Shown here one piece after another: positions 56,624 to 63,898 of a stretch of 64,000 nucleotides of DNA. The first letter of the stretch is position 1; each line of letters starts with the position of its first letter. This DNA is from Microbacterium luticocti DSM 19459 (GTDB taxonomy: Bacteria; Actinomycetota; Actinomycetes; Actinomycetales; Microbacteriaceae): NCBI RefSeq assembly GCF_000422405.1, contig NZ_AULS01000004.1, positions 145,227 to 209,226 of the forward strand, read 5' to 3'. The position numbers and the translations under genes are program-made. Under the pieces are notes generated by a model that did no database searches, was not told the DNA's origin, and saw only the letters and a program-made list of their open reading frames with translations.

Positions 56624-56657
56624 CGACGGGGCGGATGCTGCGGCATCCGCCCCGTCG
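56624..56657 (+). terminator. Stem-loop terminator after clpC
   Basis: CGACGGGGCGGATGC (56624-56638) pairs perfectly with GCATCCGCCCCGTCG (56643-56657) over a four-base loop, 13 bases past the stop. It is followed by TCGTCTCTG rather than a T run. Confidence 0.7.
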
Positions 56658-56701
56658 TCGTCTCTGCCCGCGAGCCGTCGCCTTTATGCCCCCTTGGGTC
56701 T

Positions 56702-57064
56702 TCAGGCCTGTCCCGTCGCGGGGAGCGCGTGCGCGAGCACGAACCAGATCAGTGCCGCAAGATTCGCGGCCGCGGCGACGAACGGCCCGATGACGAGCAG
56801 TGGCTTGCGGCGAGCGGTGCCGATGAACCCGTCGACGACCTGGACGATGATCATCGCTGCGGCGATCGCGAGCAGCCATCCGTCGTTCTGGCCGAACAGC
56901 GGCACCACCGCCAGGACGAGGAGCGCCGCGCTGCGCGCGGTCGTGTAGCGCGCGACGACGCGCGTGGTCGGTTTTCGGCTGCGCATCTCGGCCGCGGCGA
57001 AGAACAGACTCGGGATCGTGCTGATCAACGTGATGATCGCGAGGACCAGATAGGGCGCGTCCAT
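56702..57064 (-). CDS. 120-residue membrane protein with four helices
   Basis: A small membrane protein (MDAPYLVLAIITLISTIPSL, then three further hydrophobic stretches). Basic residues between helices 1 and 2 (RSRKPTTRVVARY) suggest orientation. It resembles uncharacterised DoxX/DUF4267-like small membrane proteins in layout only. ATG 57064 is a leaderless start seven bases after TATGAT. It diverges from argA. Confidence 0.75.
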   Translation of the reverse strand: MDAPYLVLAIITLISTIPSLFFAAAEMRSRKPTTRVVARYTTARSAALLVLAVVPLFGQNDGWLLAIAAAMIIVQVVDGFIGTARRKPLLVIGPFVAAAANLAALIWFVLAHALPATGQA

Positions 57065-57071
57065 GGGTCGA

Positions 57072-57077
57072 ATCATA
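57072..57077 (-). promoter_or_regulatory. -10 element giving leaderless small membrane protein
   Basis: TATGAT on the reverse strand, seven bases before the ATG at 57064. Confidence 0.6.
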
Positions 57078-57118
57078 GAGATCGAGCGTCCGGTCGCGGG
57101 CTCCGCGCGCCGGAGTCG

Positions 57119-57124
57119 TAGTGT
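57119..57124 (+). promoter_or_regulatory. -10 element giving leaderless argA
   Basis: TAGTGT seven bases before the GTG at 57132. Confidence 0.55.
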
Positions 57125-57131
57125 GGATCGC

Positions 57132-57632
57132 GTGACCGAGATCGTCATCCGCCCCGCCCGTACGGCCGACGTCCCACACATCCAGATGCTGCTGGAGCCG
57201 CTGGTGGAGCGACGCATCCTGCTCGGCAAGGAACTCGTGTCGCTGTATGAGGCGGTGCAGGAGTTCGTCGTCGCCGAGCAGGGCGGCGAGGTGATCGGAT
57301 GCGGCGCGCTGCACGTGATGTGGCGTGACATCGGCGAGGTGCGCACGCTGCTGGTGCGCGACGACCGGCTGCACCAGGGCATCGGCGGGCGCATCGTCGA
57401 GGTGCTCGAGGCGCGGGCGATCGAGCTCGGCCTGAACCGGCTGTTCTGCCTGACATTCGAGGTGTCGTTCTTCACCCGCCACGGGTTCGCGCCGATCGGC
57501 GAGCAGCTGGTCGACCCCGACGTGTACGCGCAGTTGCTGCGCAGCCCGGATGCCGGTGTCGCCGAGTTCCTCGACCTGGCGCATGTGAAACCGAACACGC
57601 TGGGCAACACGCGCATGCTCAAGCACCTGTGA
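57132..57632 (+). CDS. argA: N-acetylglutamate synthase, short GNAT type (ArgA)
   Basis: A 166-residue acetyltransferase for the first step of arginine synthesis, glutamate to N-acetylglutamate. It tracks the short M. tuberculosis enzyme (Rv2747) through LVSLYEAVQEFVVAEQ, VIGCGALHVMWRDIGEVRTL, LTFEVSFFTRHGF and GVAEFLDLAHVKPNTLGNTR. Unlike E. coli ArgA it has no amino-acid-kinase-like regulatory domain. GTG seven bases after TAGTGT. Isolated from other arg genes. Confidence 0.9.
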   Translation: MTEIVIRPARTADVPHIQMLLEPLVERRILLGKELVSLYEAVQEFVVAEQGGEVIGCGALHVMWRDIGEVRTLLVRDDRLHQGIGGRIVEVLEARAIELGLNRLFCLTFEVSFFTRHGFAPIGEQLVDPDVYAQLLRSPDAGVAEFLDLAHVKPNTLGNTRMLKHL

Positions 57633-57691
57633 CATCACTGAGTCCGTGGCGACGCGGGCGCGCCCTGCCGAGGCATCCGAGCACCCGGCCG

Positions 57692-57697
57692 TAGCCT
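57692..57697 (+). promoter_or_regulatory. -10 element giving leaderless membrane-anchored protein
   Basis: TAGCCT six bases before the GTG at 57704. Confidence 0.6.
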
Positions 57698-57703
57698 GGG
57701 TGC

Positions 57704-58417
57704 GTGAGCACTCCCCGCCGCCGACACTCGCCCGCCGTGTACCGGCGCCGCCGGCTGGCCGTGTTGCTCGTGCTCATCGTGATCGTCGCCGGCGTGTGGC
57801 TGCTGATCGCGCGCCCGTGGCAGGGCAAGGCCGACGACACCGCGCCCACCGACGCCGTCGCCCAGCCGCTGCTGCCGGCCGTGTCGGACAGCACGCAGCC
57901 GACCCCCGAACCGACCGACAGCGGGCTGCCCGTCCCCGGCGCCACGCCGGGTGCGACGCCCGGGGCGACGACCGGCACCCAGCCGACGCCCGCGCCCACG
58001 GGGTCGGCCAAACCGTGCTCGACCGACGACATCGCCGTCACGGCCGTGACCGACAAGACCGCGTATGCGACCGGCGTGGACCCCAAGCTCTCGATTGAAC
58101 TGACCAATAACGGCAAGAATCCGTGCACGCTCAACGTCGGCACGAGCCAGCAGGTGTTCACGATCACCAGCGGTGACGACACGTGGTGGCGCTCCACCGA
58201 CTGCCAGACCGAGCCCAGCGACATGGTGGTGGTGTTGCAGGCGGGGCAGAAGGTGTCGAGCGCCCAGCCGATCACGTGGGATCGCACCCGCTCGTCGGTG
58301 GCCACCTGTGATGCCAAGAACCGACCGCACGCACCGGGCGGCGGTGCCACGTACCGCCTGAGCGTGACGATCGGCGGCATCTCCTCGCACGACGAAGCGG
58401 CCTTCCAGCTGTACTGA
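57704..58417 (+). CDS. Membrane-anchored exported protein of unknown function
   Basis: A 237-residue protein: basic N-terminus (RRRHSPAVYRRRR), one hydrophobic helix at 18-36, a Thr/Pro/Gly/Ala linker of about 65 residues with GATP repeats, and a C-terminal beta-rich domain with four cysteines (CSTDD, PCTLN, DCQTE, TCDAK) likely forming disulfides outside the cell. Reminiscent of DUF4232-like exported domains but I do not claim membership. GTG after TAGCCT. A 13-bp hairpin follows. Confidence 0.8.
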   Translation: MSTPRRRHSPAVYRRRRLAVLLVLIVIVAGVWLLIARPWQGKADDTAPTDAVAQPLLPAVSDSTQPTPEPTDSGLPVPGATPGATPGATTGTQPTPAPTGSAKPCSTDDIAVTAVTDKTAYATGVDPKLSIELTNNGKNPCTLNVGTSQQVFTITSGDDTWWRSTDCQTEPSDMVVVLQAGQKVSSAQPITWDRTRSSVATCDAKNRPHAPGGGATYRLSVTIGGISSHDEAAFQLY

Positions 58418-58432
58418 GTCCGAAAAAAGACA

Positions 58433-58462
58433 TCCGATGTCCCCCAAAAGGGGGACATCGGA
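58433..58462 (-). terminator. Intrinsic terminator facing the reverse strand
   Basis: TCCGATGTCCCCC (58433-58445) and GGGGGACATCGGA (58450-58462) form a perfect 13-bp stem with loop AAAA. Read on the reverse strand it is followed by TGTCTTTTTTCGG, a T-rich tail, so it should stop leftward transcription; on the forward strand there is only a stem. Confidence 0.7.
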
Positions 58463-58635
58463 CATGGCCCCGGACCCTCTACACTGGACACATACGTTGC
58501 GCACCGAAGCGGTGCAGCTGTCCCCAGCAGCGAATGACCTGTCCCCAGCGGGTCCGGCCGTCGGCGCAGCGTCTCGGGCCCTCTCGAGTCGTCCAGTCCC
58601 CAATGAGCGATTCGAGGGGGCCCCATTCTGTCCCG

Positions 58636-58641
58636 TACGCT
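58636..58641 (+). promoter_or_regulatory. -10 element giving leaderless 58648 gene
   Basis: TACGCT six bases before the GTG at 58648. The 185 bases before it (58463-58647) hold no gene; CTGTCCCCAGC occurs twice, and GCACCG-AAG-CGGTGC forms a small stem. Confidence 0.55.
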
Positions 58642-58647
58642 GGGGTC

Positions 58648-59052
58648 GTGGCATCCGGCAAGAAGCGCGCGAAGAAGCAGCTGGAGTTCCGCAACCCCCA
58701 GCTGGCCGACGCCCTGCAGACGCAAGACATGGCGGCCGTCGCGTTCGCACTGCGGCACGGGCCGACCGTGGTGCCGCTGATGCGGCCGGGTGCGCGCGAC
58801 GATCCGCGCGATTCCGGCGAGGTGTGGACGTTCCGCGACCCGAACACGGGCGACGTCGCGCTGCTGCTGTTCAGTGATGCCGGCAACAAGCCCGCGTCAC
58901 TGCCGCCGGCGGTCGCGCTGCACTCGCCGGCGTGGCTGCGCGCGTTCCTGGGCGCCCACCACGATGAGATCACCACGGTGTTCTTCGACATCGCCGGCCC
59001 GCATCCGATGCAGGCCGCACCCGGCGACATCATCGCCGCACTCGACGCCTGA
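58648..59052 (+). CDS. Hypothetical 134-residue protein (weak SseB-like pattern)
   Basis: A soluble protein starting with a Lys-rich stretch (ASGKKRAKKQLEFRNPQL). The body VWTFRDPNTGDVALLLFSDA, a helix SPAWLRAFLG and the end GDIIAALDA echo the SseB N-terminal fold, but the match is by eye and weak. GTG six bases after TACGCT. Tail to tail with radA across a 60-bp tandem repeat. Confidence 0.75.
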   Translation: MASGKKRAKKQLEFRNPQLADALQTQDMAAVAFALRHGPTVVPLMRPGARDDPRDSGEVWTFRDPNTGDVALLLFSDAGNKPASLPPAVALHSPAWLRAFLGAHHDEITTVFFDIAGPHPMQAAPGDIIAALDA

Positions 59053-59100
59053 ACGGCCGGCCCGCCGCAGACGGATGTCGGCACGCCGGTTCGCCGTCAT

Positions 59101-59220
59101 GGCCGCCAGAACGCCGGCCCGCCGTCAGAACGCCGGCATGTCGTCGGCGGAAGCCGGCACGGCCGTCAGAACGCCGGCCTGCCGTCAGAACGCGGGCACG
59201 TCGTCGGCGGATGCCGGGGC
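59101..59220. repeat. 60-bp tandem duplication including the radA 3' end
   Basis: Bases 59101-59160 and 59161-59220 are aligned copies with about eight mismatches. The right copy contains the last radA codons and stop; the left copy, outside the gene, still encodes the same ending (PASADD-PAF and stop) on the reverse strand. Confidence 0.85.
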
Positions 59221-60549
59221 CATCGCCGTGGCCATCACCAGGTTCAGGGCGCGGCCGATGCCACCGGCCCGTTCGTCGATGACGGTGCGGTAGCCCAGGC
59301 GCGCTGCCTCGTTGCGTCGTTGTGCCGCCTGGGTGACCGGCCGGATCTCGCCCGACAGGCTGAGCTCGCCGATCGCGGCGACGTCGTGCCGCAGTGCGGT
59401 GTCGCGCACCGCCGTGGCAATGGCCAGCGCGATCGCCAGGTCGGCGGCGGGCTCGACCAGCCGCACGCCCCCCACGGTCGACACGTACACGTCGTGCCGG
59501 GCCAGGGCCACCCCGGCCCGCTTCTCGAGCAGCGCCAGGATCATGGCCACCCGCGAGGCATCCACCCCGCTGACCACCCGGCGCGGGTTGGGGCCGGATG
59601 CCTCCACGGTCAGCGCCTGCACCTCAACCGGTAGCGCGCGCCGGCCCTCGAGGGCGATCGTGATGCAGGTGCCCGCGACTGGTTTGCCGCCGCCGAGGAA
59701 CAGCCGGCTGGGATCGGGGACCTCATCGATGCCGGCGCCGGTCATGTCGAAGCATCCCACCTCGTCGGTGGGGCCGAACCGGTTCTTCAGGGTGCGCAGA
59801 AAGCGCAGCGAGGTCTGCCGGTCGCCCTCGAAGTGTGCGACCACATCGACCAGGTGCTCGAGGATGCGGGGGCCCGCGATCGAGCCGTCTTTGGTGACGT
59901 GACCGACGATGACGACGGGCAGGGCGCGTTCTTTGGCGACGCGGATGAGCGTGGCCGCGACCTCGCGCACCTGGCCGGGGTGTCCGGCGAGGCCGTCGGA
60001 CAGGGCCGACGAGACGGTCTGCACCGAGTCGACGATGAGCAGGTCGGGCTGCACCTGGTCGACGTGGCCGAGGATCGTGCCCAGATCGGTCTCGCTGGCC
60101 AGGAACAGCTCGTCGTGCAGCGCACCGGTGCGCTCGGCGCGCAGGCGCACCTGGGCCGTGGACTCCTCGCCGCTCGCGTACAACACGCGGCGGCCGGCGC
60201 GCGCCGACTGGGCGGCGACCTCGAGCAGCAGGGTGGACTTGCCCACGCCGGGTTCGCCCGAGAGCAGGATCGCCGCTCCGGGCACGATGCCGCCGCCGAG
60301 AACCCGATCGAACTCGGCGATGCCGCTCGTGCGACGCGGGGTGGTCGTGGTGTCGATCATCGTGATCGGCAGGGCGCTGCGTCCGGGCGCGGTCGCGGCG
60401 ACCTGCCGCGGCGCGATGCCGGAGGGTTCGGCGGCCTCGACGACCGTGCCCCACTGCTGGCATTCGCCGCAGCGGCCGACCCACTTCAGCGTCGTCCAGC
60501 CGCACTCCGTGCAGCGGTACGGGGCGGCGGTGGGTCGCTTGGTGGCCAT
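59185..60549 (-). CDS. radA: DNA repair protein RadA
   Basis: A 454-residue RecA-like recombination helper that promotes branch migration. The N-terminal C4 zinc finger CTECGWTTLKWVGRCGEC is at 13-30, Walker A GEPGVGKST at 98-106, the RadA-specific KNRFG box in LKNRFGPTDEVG, and a C-terminal Lon-like domain (VGGVRLVEPAADLAIALAI). ATG 60549 is six bases after TACCCT; the frame stays open far upstream through the GC repeat but that part is not coding. Confidence 0.95.
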   Translation of the reverse strand: MATKRPTAAPYRCTECGWTTLKWVGRCGECQQWGTVVEAAEPSGIAPRQVAATAPGRSALPITMIDTTTTPRRTSGIAEFDRVLGGGIVPGAAILLSGEPGVGKSTLLLEVAAQSARAGRRVLYASGEESTAQVRLRAERTGALHDELFLASETDLGTILGHVDQVQPDLLIVDSVQTVSSALSDGLAGHPGQVREVAATLIRVAKERALPVVIVGHVTKDGSIAGPRILEHLVDVVAHFEGDRQTSLRFLRTLKNRFGPTDEVGCFDMTGAGIDEVPDPSRLFLGGGKPVAGTCITIALEGRRALPVEVQALTVEASGPNPRRVVSGVDASRVAMILALLEKRAGVALARHDVYVSTVGGVRLVEPAADLAIALAIATAVRDTALRHDVAAIGELSLSGEIRPVTQAAQRRNEAARLGYRTVIDERAGGIGRALNLVMATAMAPASADDVPAF

Positions 60550-60555
60550 GCTCCC

Positions 60556-60561
60556 AGGGTA
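60556..60561 (-). promoter_or_regulatory. -10 element giving leaderless radA
   Basis: TACCCT on the reverse strand, six bases before the ATG at 60549. Confidence 0.6.
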
Positions 60562-60584
60562 GGCCCGGGCTCCGACGTTCCTGC

Positions 60585-60810
60585 CGCCCGCCGCAGCGAC
60601 CCTCGCCCGCCGTACCGACCCGGCGCCCGCCGCGGCGACCCGGCGCCCGCCGCCCGCCGCAGCGGGCCGGCGCCCGCCGCAGCGACCCGCCACCCGCCGC
60701 AGCAACCCCCCGCCGCGGCGACCCGGCGCGCGCCGCGGCGACCCGCGCGCGCCGCAGCGGCCCGGCGCCGCCCGCCGCGGCGACCCTGCGCCCGCCGCAG
60801 CGACGACGAG
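60585..60810. repeat. GC-rich degenerate tandem repeat
   Basis: About a dozen irregular units of CCGCCGC(A/G)GCGACCCGGCGCC type, 14-21 bases each, run from radA's promoter to near 60810. The interval 60562-60906 contains no gene; TAGCGT at about 60864 could be the promoter of the MetE-like gene. Confidence 0.8.
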
Positions 60811-60906
60811 CCGCGGCGGAGGGGCGGTACGGGCACCGTTCGTGGCCTGAGAGCGCCGTGCCGGTAGCGTGGGAGTGGCATCCCCCCTCGAACGACAGGC
60901 ACGATC

Positions 60907-61938
60907 ATGACCCAGCCTCAGGGCGCACACCTCGTCGGCAGCGTCAACTACGACGACGCCGAAACCACCATGCGACAGGCCGCCGGCATCCTCGGCGCAC
61001 ACCTGAGACGTATTCCGGACGGGGAATGCGGCCCGCGGTTCCACTGGATCATGTTCCAGCCCGATGTACTCGGCCAGGCCGCCGGCATCGAGCGGGTGGG
61101 CGACCAACCGCGCATGCTGCGGATGCTCGATGCCCGGCCGCTGCGCGTGGCCGACGGCGTCGACCCGGCGACGATCGTGTTCCCGCCGCTCGGGTATGCG
61201 GCGGCGGCGCAGGAGTCGTACGCGATCTTCCGGCGGCTGCGCGAGGAGGGCGTGGTGCCTGAGGGCACACGTTTTCAGGTGTCGCTGCCGACACCGCTCG
61301 CCGTGGTGGGTGCGTTCTTCCCGCCCGAACAGCACGCGGCGATCGAGCCCGTGTACCGCGCGGCCATGTATCGCGAACTCGACGAGATCCTCGCCGCGAT
61401 CCGGCACGCCGACCTCGCGATCCAGTGGGACAACGCCGTCGAGTTCGGCATGATCGAGGGTGTCAGCGCCGCGCCGTGGTGGGAGGGTGACGTCTGGGAC
61501 GGACTGACCGCACGCTCGGCCGAACAGGCCGATCGGGTGCCCGACGACGTGGAGGTGGGGTTCCACCTCTGCTACGGCGACGTCGCCGAGAAGCACTTCG
61601 TCGAACCGGCCGATGCCGGCAACCTGGTGCGTTTCGCGAACATGCTGGCTGCGGCATCCACCCGTCGCATCGATTGGATCCACCTGCCGGTGCCGATCGA
61701 GCGCGACGACGACGCGTACTACGCCCCGCTCGACGGTCTGCAGATCGACGACAGCGAGCTGTACCTGGGGCTGGTGCACCGCGAAGACGGGGTCGCGGGC
61801 GCGCGCCGGCGGATCCAGGTCGCGCTGCGGCACGTGCCGGTCTTCGGGGTGGCGACGGAGTGTGGGATCGGGCGCGCGCCCGCGCGCACGACCGAGTCGA
61901 TCCTGCGTACGCACGCCGAGGTCGCCGCCCCCTGGTGA
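60907..61938 (+). CDS. MetE/UROD-superfamily TIM-barrel protein
   Basis: A 343-residue cytoplasmic protein related to the C-terminal catalytic barrel of cobalamin-independent methionine synthase. GSVNYDDAETTMRQAAGILG and RRIPDGECGPRFHWI open it; GFHLCYGD keeps the zinc His and first Cys, and ATECGIGR the second. The MetE N-terminal half is absent. Such stand-alone proteins may be methyltransferases for other thiols, but no activity is established. ATG without a clear Shine-Dalgarno site. Tail to tail with the SDR gene. Confidence 0.82.
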   Translation: MTQPQGAHLVGSVNYDDAETTMRQAAGILGAHLRRIPDGECGPRFHWIMFQPDVLGQAAGIERVGDQPRMLRMLDARPLRVADGVDPATIVFPPLGYAAAAQESYAIFRRLREEGVVPEGTRFQVSLPTPLAVVGAFFPPEQHAAIEPVYRAAMYRELDEILAAIRHADLAIQWDNAVEFGMIEGVSAAPWWEGDVWDGLTARSAEQADRVPDDVEVGFHLCYGDVAEKHFVEPADAGNLVRFANMLAAASTRRIDWIHLPVPIERDDDAYYAPLDGLQIDDSELYLGLVHREDGVAGARRRIQVALRHVPVFGVATECGIGRAPARTTESILRTHAEVAAPW

Positions 61939-61960
61939 GGACGGCGACCGGGGCGGGCTT

Positions 61961-62761
61961 CTACTTCGGGTCGTTCCACGACCAGATGTCGTCGCCGCGC
62001 AGGGTGGCGTCGGCTCCGCCATCGTCGTAGATGACCTGTCCGGCCATGTGCGTGTTCTCGACGCTCGTCAGCCAGATGAGCAGGTTGGCGATCGACTCCG
62101 GCGGCTGGTGGTAGTTCAGCGGCATCGGCACGGCCGCGTCGACCATGGCGGCGCCGTCGGCCGAGGCCAGCAGGTCCGCGGTCATCGGGGTGAGCACGGT
62201 ACCGGGTGCGACGCCGTTGAGGGGGATGCCGGCGCCGGCCCAGGCCGGTGTGATCGACTCGCGGCGCACCCAGCGGGCGAGCGCGCGCTTCGACGACGGG
62301 TAGACCAGGTAGGCGGCCTCGGGTCCCTGGGCCACGACGTGGCCGGCGATCTCGAGCGCCTTCGGTTCGTCGCCGGCGAGGGCCGCATCGACCATCTCGG
62401 GCGAGTTGGGCTGCAGCGACGCCATCGACGAGACGACCGCGGCGCGCGGGGCGTCCGACCGACCAAGAGCGGGCAGCAGGGCGGTGAGGAATTCGGTCAC
62501 GCCGAAGAAGTTCACCGAGATCGTCTTCGGGATCGGTGCCGAGATGCCGGCGCAGGCGATGACCGCGTCGACCCGGCCGTCGGCTGCCGCGGTCGCGGCG
62601 GCTGCGGCATCCACTCGCCCCTGCGGGGTCGAGAGGTCGGCTTCGATGTCGGCGCCCTTGAGGTCGACGCCGATGACCTTCTGGCCGCGCTCGCGCAGCA
62701 GCCGGGCGGTGGTGGCGCCGATGCCGGAGCCGGCTCCGGTGACGACGTAGGTGCGGGTCAT
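61961..62761 (-). CDS. Short-chain dehydrogenase/reductase (3-alpha-HSD-like)
   Basis: A 266-residue classical SDR. Cofactor motif TGAGSGIG near residue 8, an Asp after beta-2 (GVDLKGADIEADL) favouring NAD, catalytic Ser in VVSSMASL and YPSSK. The insertion around residues 120-150 is typical of 3-alpha-hydroxysteroid dehydrogenase/carbonyl reductase. ATG after AGGAGGACATC; overlaps the MarR stop (ATGA), so both form an operon and the MarR protein is the likely regulator. Confidence 0.9.
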   Translation of the reverse strand: MTRTYVVTGAGSGIGATTARLLRERGQKVIGVDLKGADIEADLSTPQGRVDAAAAATAAADGRVDAVIACAGISAPIPKTISVNFFGVTEFLTALLPALGRSDAPRAAVVSSMASLQPNSPEMVDAALAGDEPKALEIAGHVVAQGPEAAYLVYPSSKRALARWVRRESITPAWAGAGIPLNGVAPGTVLTPMTADLLASADGAAMVDAAVPMPLNYHQPPESIANLLIWLTSVENTHMAGQVIYDDGGADATLRGDDIWSWNDPK

Positions 62762-63342
62762 GATGTCCTCCTGTCGGTGGCGGCCGCGGGAGTGCGATCG
62801 CCGGGTGATGCCGGCTCTGCCGGCGTGGTGGGAACGTCGACGCCGACGGCGGCGACGAAGCGGGTGGTGAGTTCGGCGAAGCGTCGCCGGTCGTCGGGAT
62901 GCCACGTGGCCAGTGCCTCGCGGACGGCGTCGCGCCCGCGCGCGACCAGGGCGGCATGGATGCGCGTGCCCTCGGGCGACAGCGAGACGAGCACGGCGCG
63001 TCCGTCGGTCGGGTCGGGGGAGCGCTCGATCAGTCGTGCGGCGGCCAGGCGCGCGAGCTGTTTGCTCATCGTGGGACGGCTCAGCTGGAGTGCTGAGGCG
63101 AGGTCGCTGGCGCGGGTGGGGCCGTGCATGCCGAGGTGGTAGAGCGGGTGGATGTCGGCCGCGTCGAGGTCGACGCCGGCCAGGCGTGCGAACCGCGCCT
63201 GCACGCGCGGTGACGACCAGTCCGACATGAGCGCGGTCAGGGCCGCGAGCAGCACCGCGTCGGTGCTCGCGGTGGTGCTCCTCGCGGGGATGGTCGTGAT
63301 GGTGCTCGTCGCGGGGGTGCTCGTCGCGTCGGGCCTGGTCAT
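62758..63342 (-). CDS. MarR-family transcriptional regulator
   Basis: A 194-residue winged-helix regulator with long disordered ends rich in Thr, Ala and Pro. Core: GPTRASDLASALQLSRPTMS (HTH) and LIERSPDPTDGRAVLVSLS (wing with the Asp-x-Arg signature). ATG is leaderless, six bases after TAGCGT. A perfect TTGCC-TGA-GGCAA palindrome just upstream is its probable operator. Controls the coupled SDR gene, perhaps in response to a phenolic or carbonyl compound. Confidence 0.9.
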   Translation of the reverse strand: MTRPDATSTPATSTITTIPARSTTASTDAVLLAALTALMSDWSSPRVQARFARLAGVDLDAADIHPLYHLGMHGPTRASDLASALQLSRPTMSKQLARLAAARLIERSPDPTDGRAVLVSLSPEGTRIHAALVARGRDAVREALATWHPDDRRRFAELTTRFVAAVGVDVPTTPAEPASPGDRTPAAATDRRTS

Positions 63343-63348
63343 GATCCC

Positions 63349-63354
63349 ACGCTA
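63349..63354 (-). promoter_or_regulatory. -10 element giving leaderless marR
   Basis: TAGCGT on the reverse strand, six bases before the ATG at 63342. Confidence 0.6.
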
Positions 63355-63364
63355 GCCAGAATGG

Positions 63365-63377
63365 TTGCCTGAGGCAA
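63365..63377. promoter_or_regulatory. MarR-type operator
   Basis: TTGCCTGAGGCAA is a perfect palindrome with three central bases, 10 bases upstream of the -10, in the promoter spacer. Confidence 0.55.
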
Positions 63378-63463
63378 TCAAATGCAGCCGGACAAAAGGG
63401 TTCTCACGGCGAAGGCTCGGGTGACGCCGTCGGCCCGGCCCTCATGACGTGCAGGCCCGCCGT

Positions 63464-63493
63464 TTGCCGACCCCGCCGGGCGTCACGTACACT
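63464..63493 (+). promoter_or_regulatory. Promoter of tRNA-Ser
   Basis: TTGCCG (63464-63469), an 18-base spacer and TACACT (63488-63493); the tRNA's first base is eight bases further, so little or no 5' leader would be made. Confidence 0.6.
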
Positions 63494-63500
63494 TGACGGC

Positions 63501-63591
63501 GGTGACGTGTCCGAGCGGCCGAAGGTGCAACTCTCGAAAAGTTGTGTAGGGTAACCCCCTACCGTGGGTTCAAATCCCACCGTCACCGCCA
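63501..63591 (+). tRNA. tRNA-Ser (anticodon CGA)
   Basis: A 91-base gene including an encoded CCA. Acceptor stem GGTGACG pairs with CGTCACC, discriminator G. The anticodon stem CAACT/AGTTG encloses CTCGAAA, giving anticodon CGA for UCG codons. A long variable arm (TGTAGGGTAACCCCCTACC) is typical of serine tRNAs; the T loop is GGGTTCAAATCCC. Confidence 0.96.
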
Positions 63592-63595
63592 TCGT

Positions 63596-63643
63596 CGAAG
63601 CCCCGCGAACCCTTGAAAACAATGGGATCGCGGGGCTTCGCTT
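63596..63643 (+). terminator. Terminator of tRNA-Ser
   Basis: CGAAGCCCCGCGA (63596-63608) pairs perfectly with TCGCGGGGCTTCG (63628-63640) over 19 bases, followed by CTTT. Confidence 0.75.
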
Positions 63644-63805
63644 TGCCAGGATGGGCGCAGCGGTAACGCAGCGGGAACAGGAATTCTCGGCGTTGCTGAA
63701 TCAAGCGACAACGCAGTCGGCGGGTGAGGCCGAGGCGATCCGCCAAGTCGGCGAAGTGCGCGCGGAAGCCCACGGCCGATGGGTCGGCTGGTTCGCCTTG
63801 CCGGA

Positions 63806-63898
63806 TTCAGTCGACGCAAATGGTGACCGGAACCGCGAAAGCGTCGCCATTTGCGTCGACCGAATACCCACTCACCGATTCGGTCGACGCGAATGGCG
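63806..63898. repeat. Hairpin repeats D1 and partial D2 (GTCGAC family)
   Basis: D1 arms are 63806-63826 and 63844-63864; D2 keeps only its left arm (63879-63898), the right arm having been lost. The stretch 63771-63905 aligns with 52697-52831. Apart from these repeats I see no credible gene in 63644-64000; short open frames there read through the repeat. Confidence 0.88.

Noticed and set aside
60550..62022. N-terminal extension of radA through the GC repeat and the MetE-like gene
   Set aside because: RadA homologues start at the ATG at 60549 with the zinc finger; the extension is antisense to another gene and to repeats.
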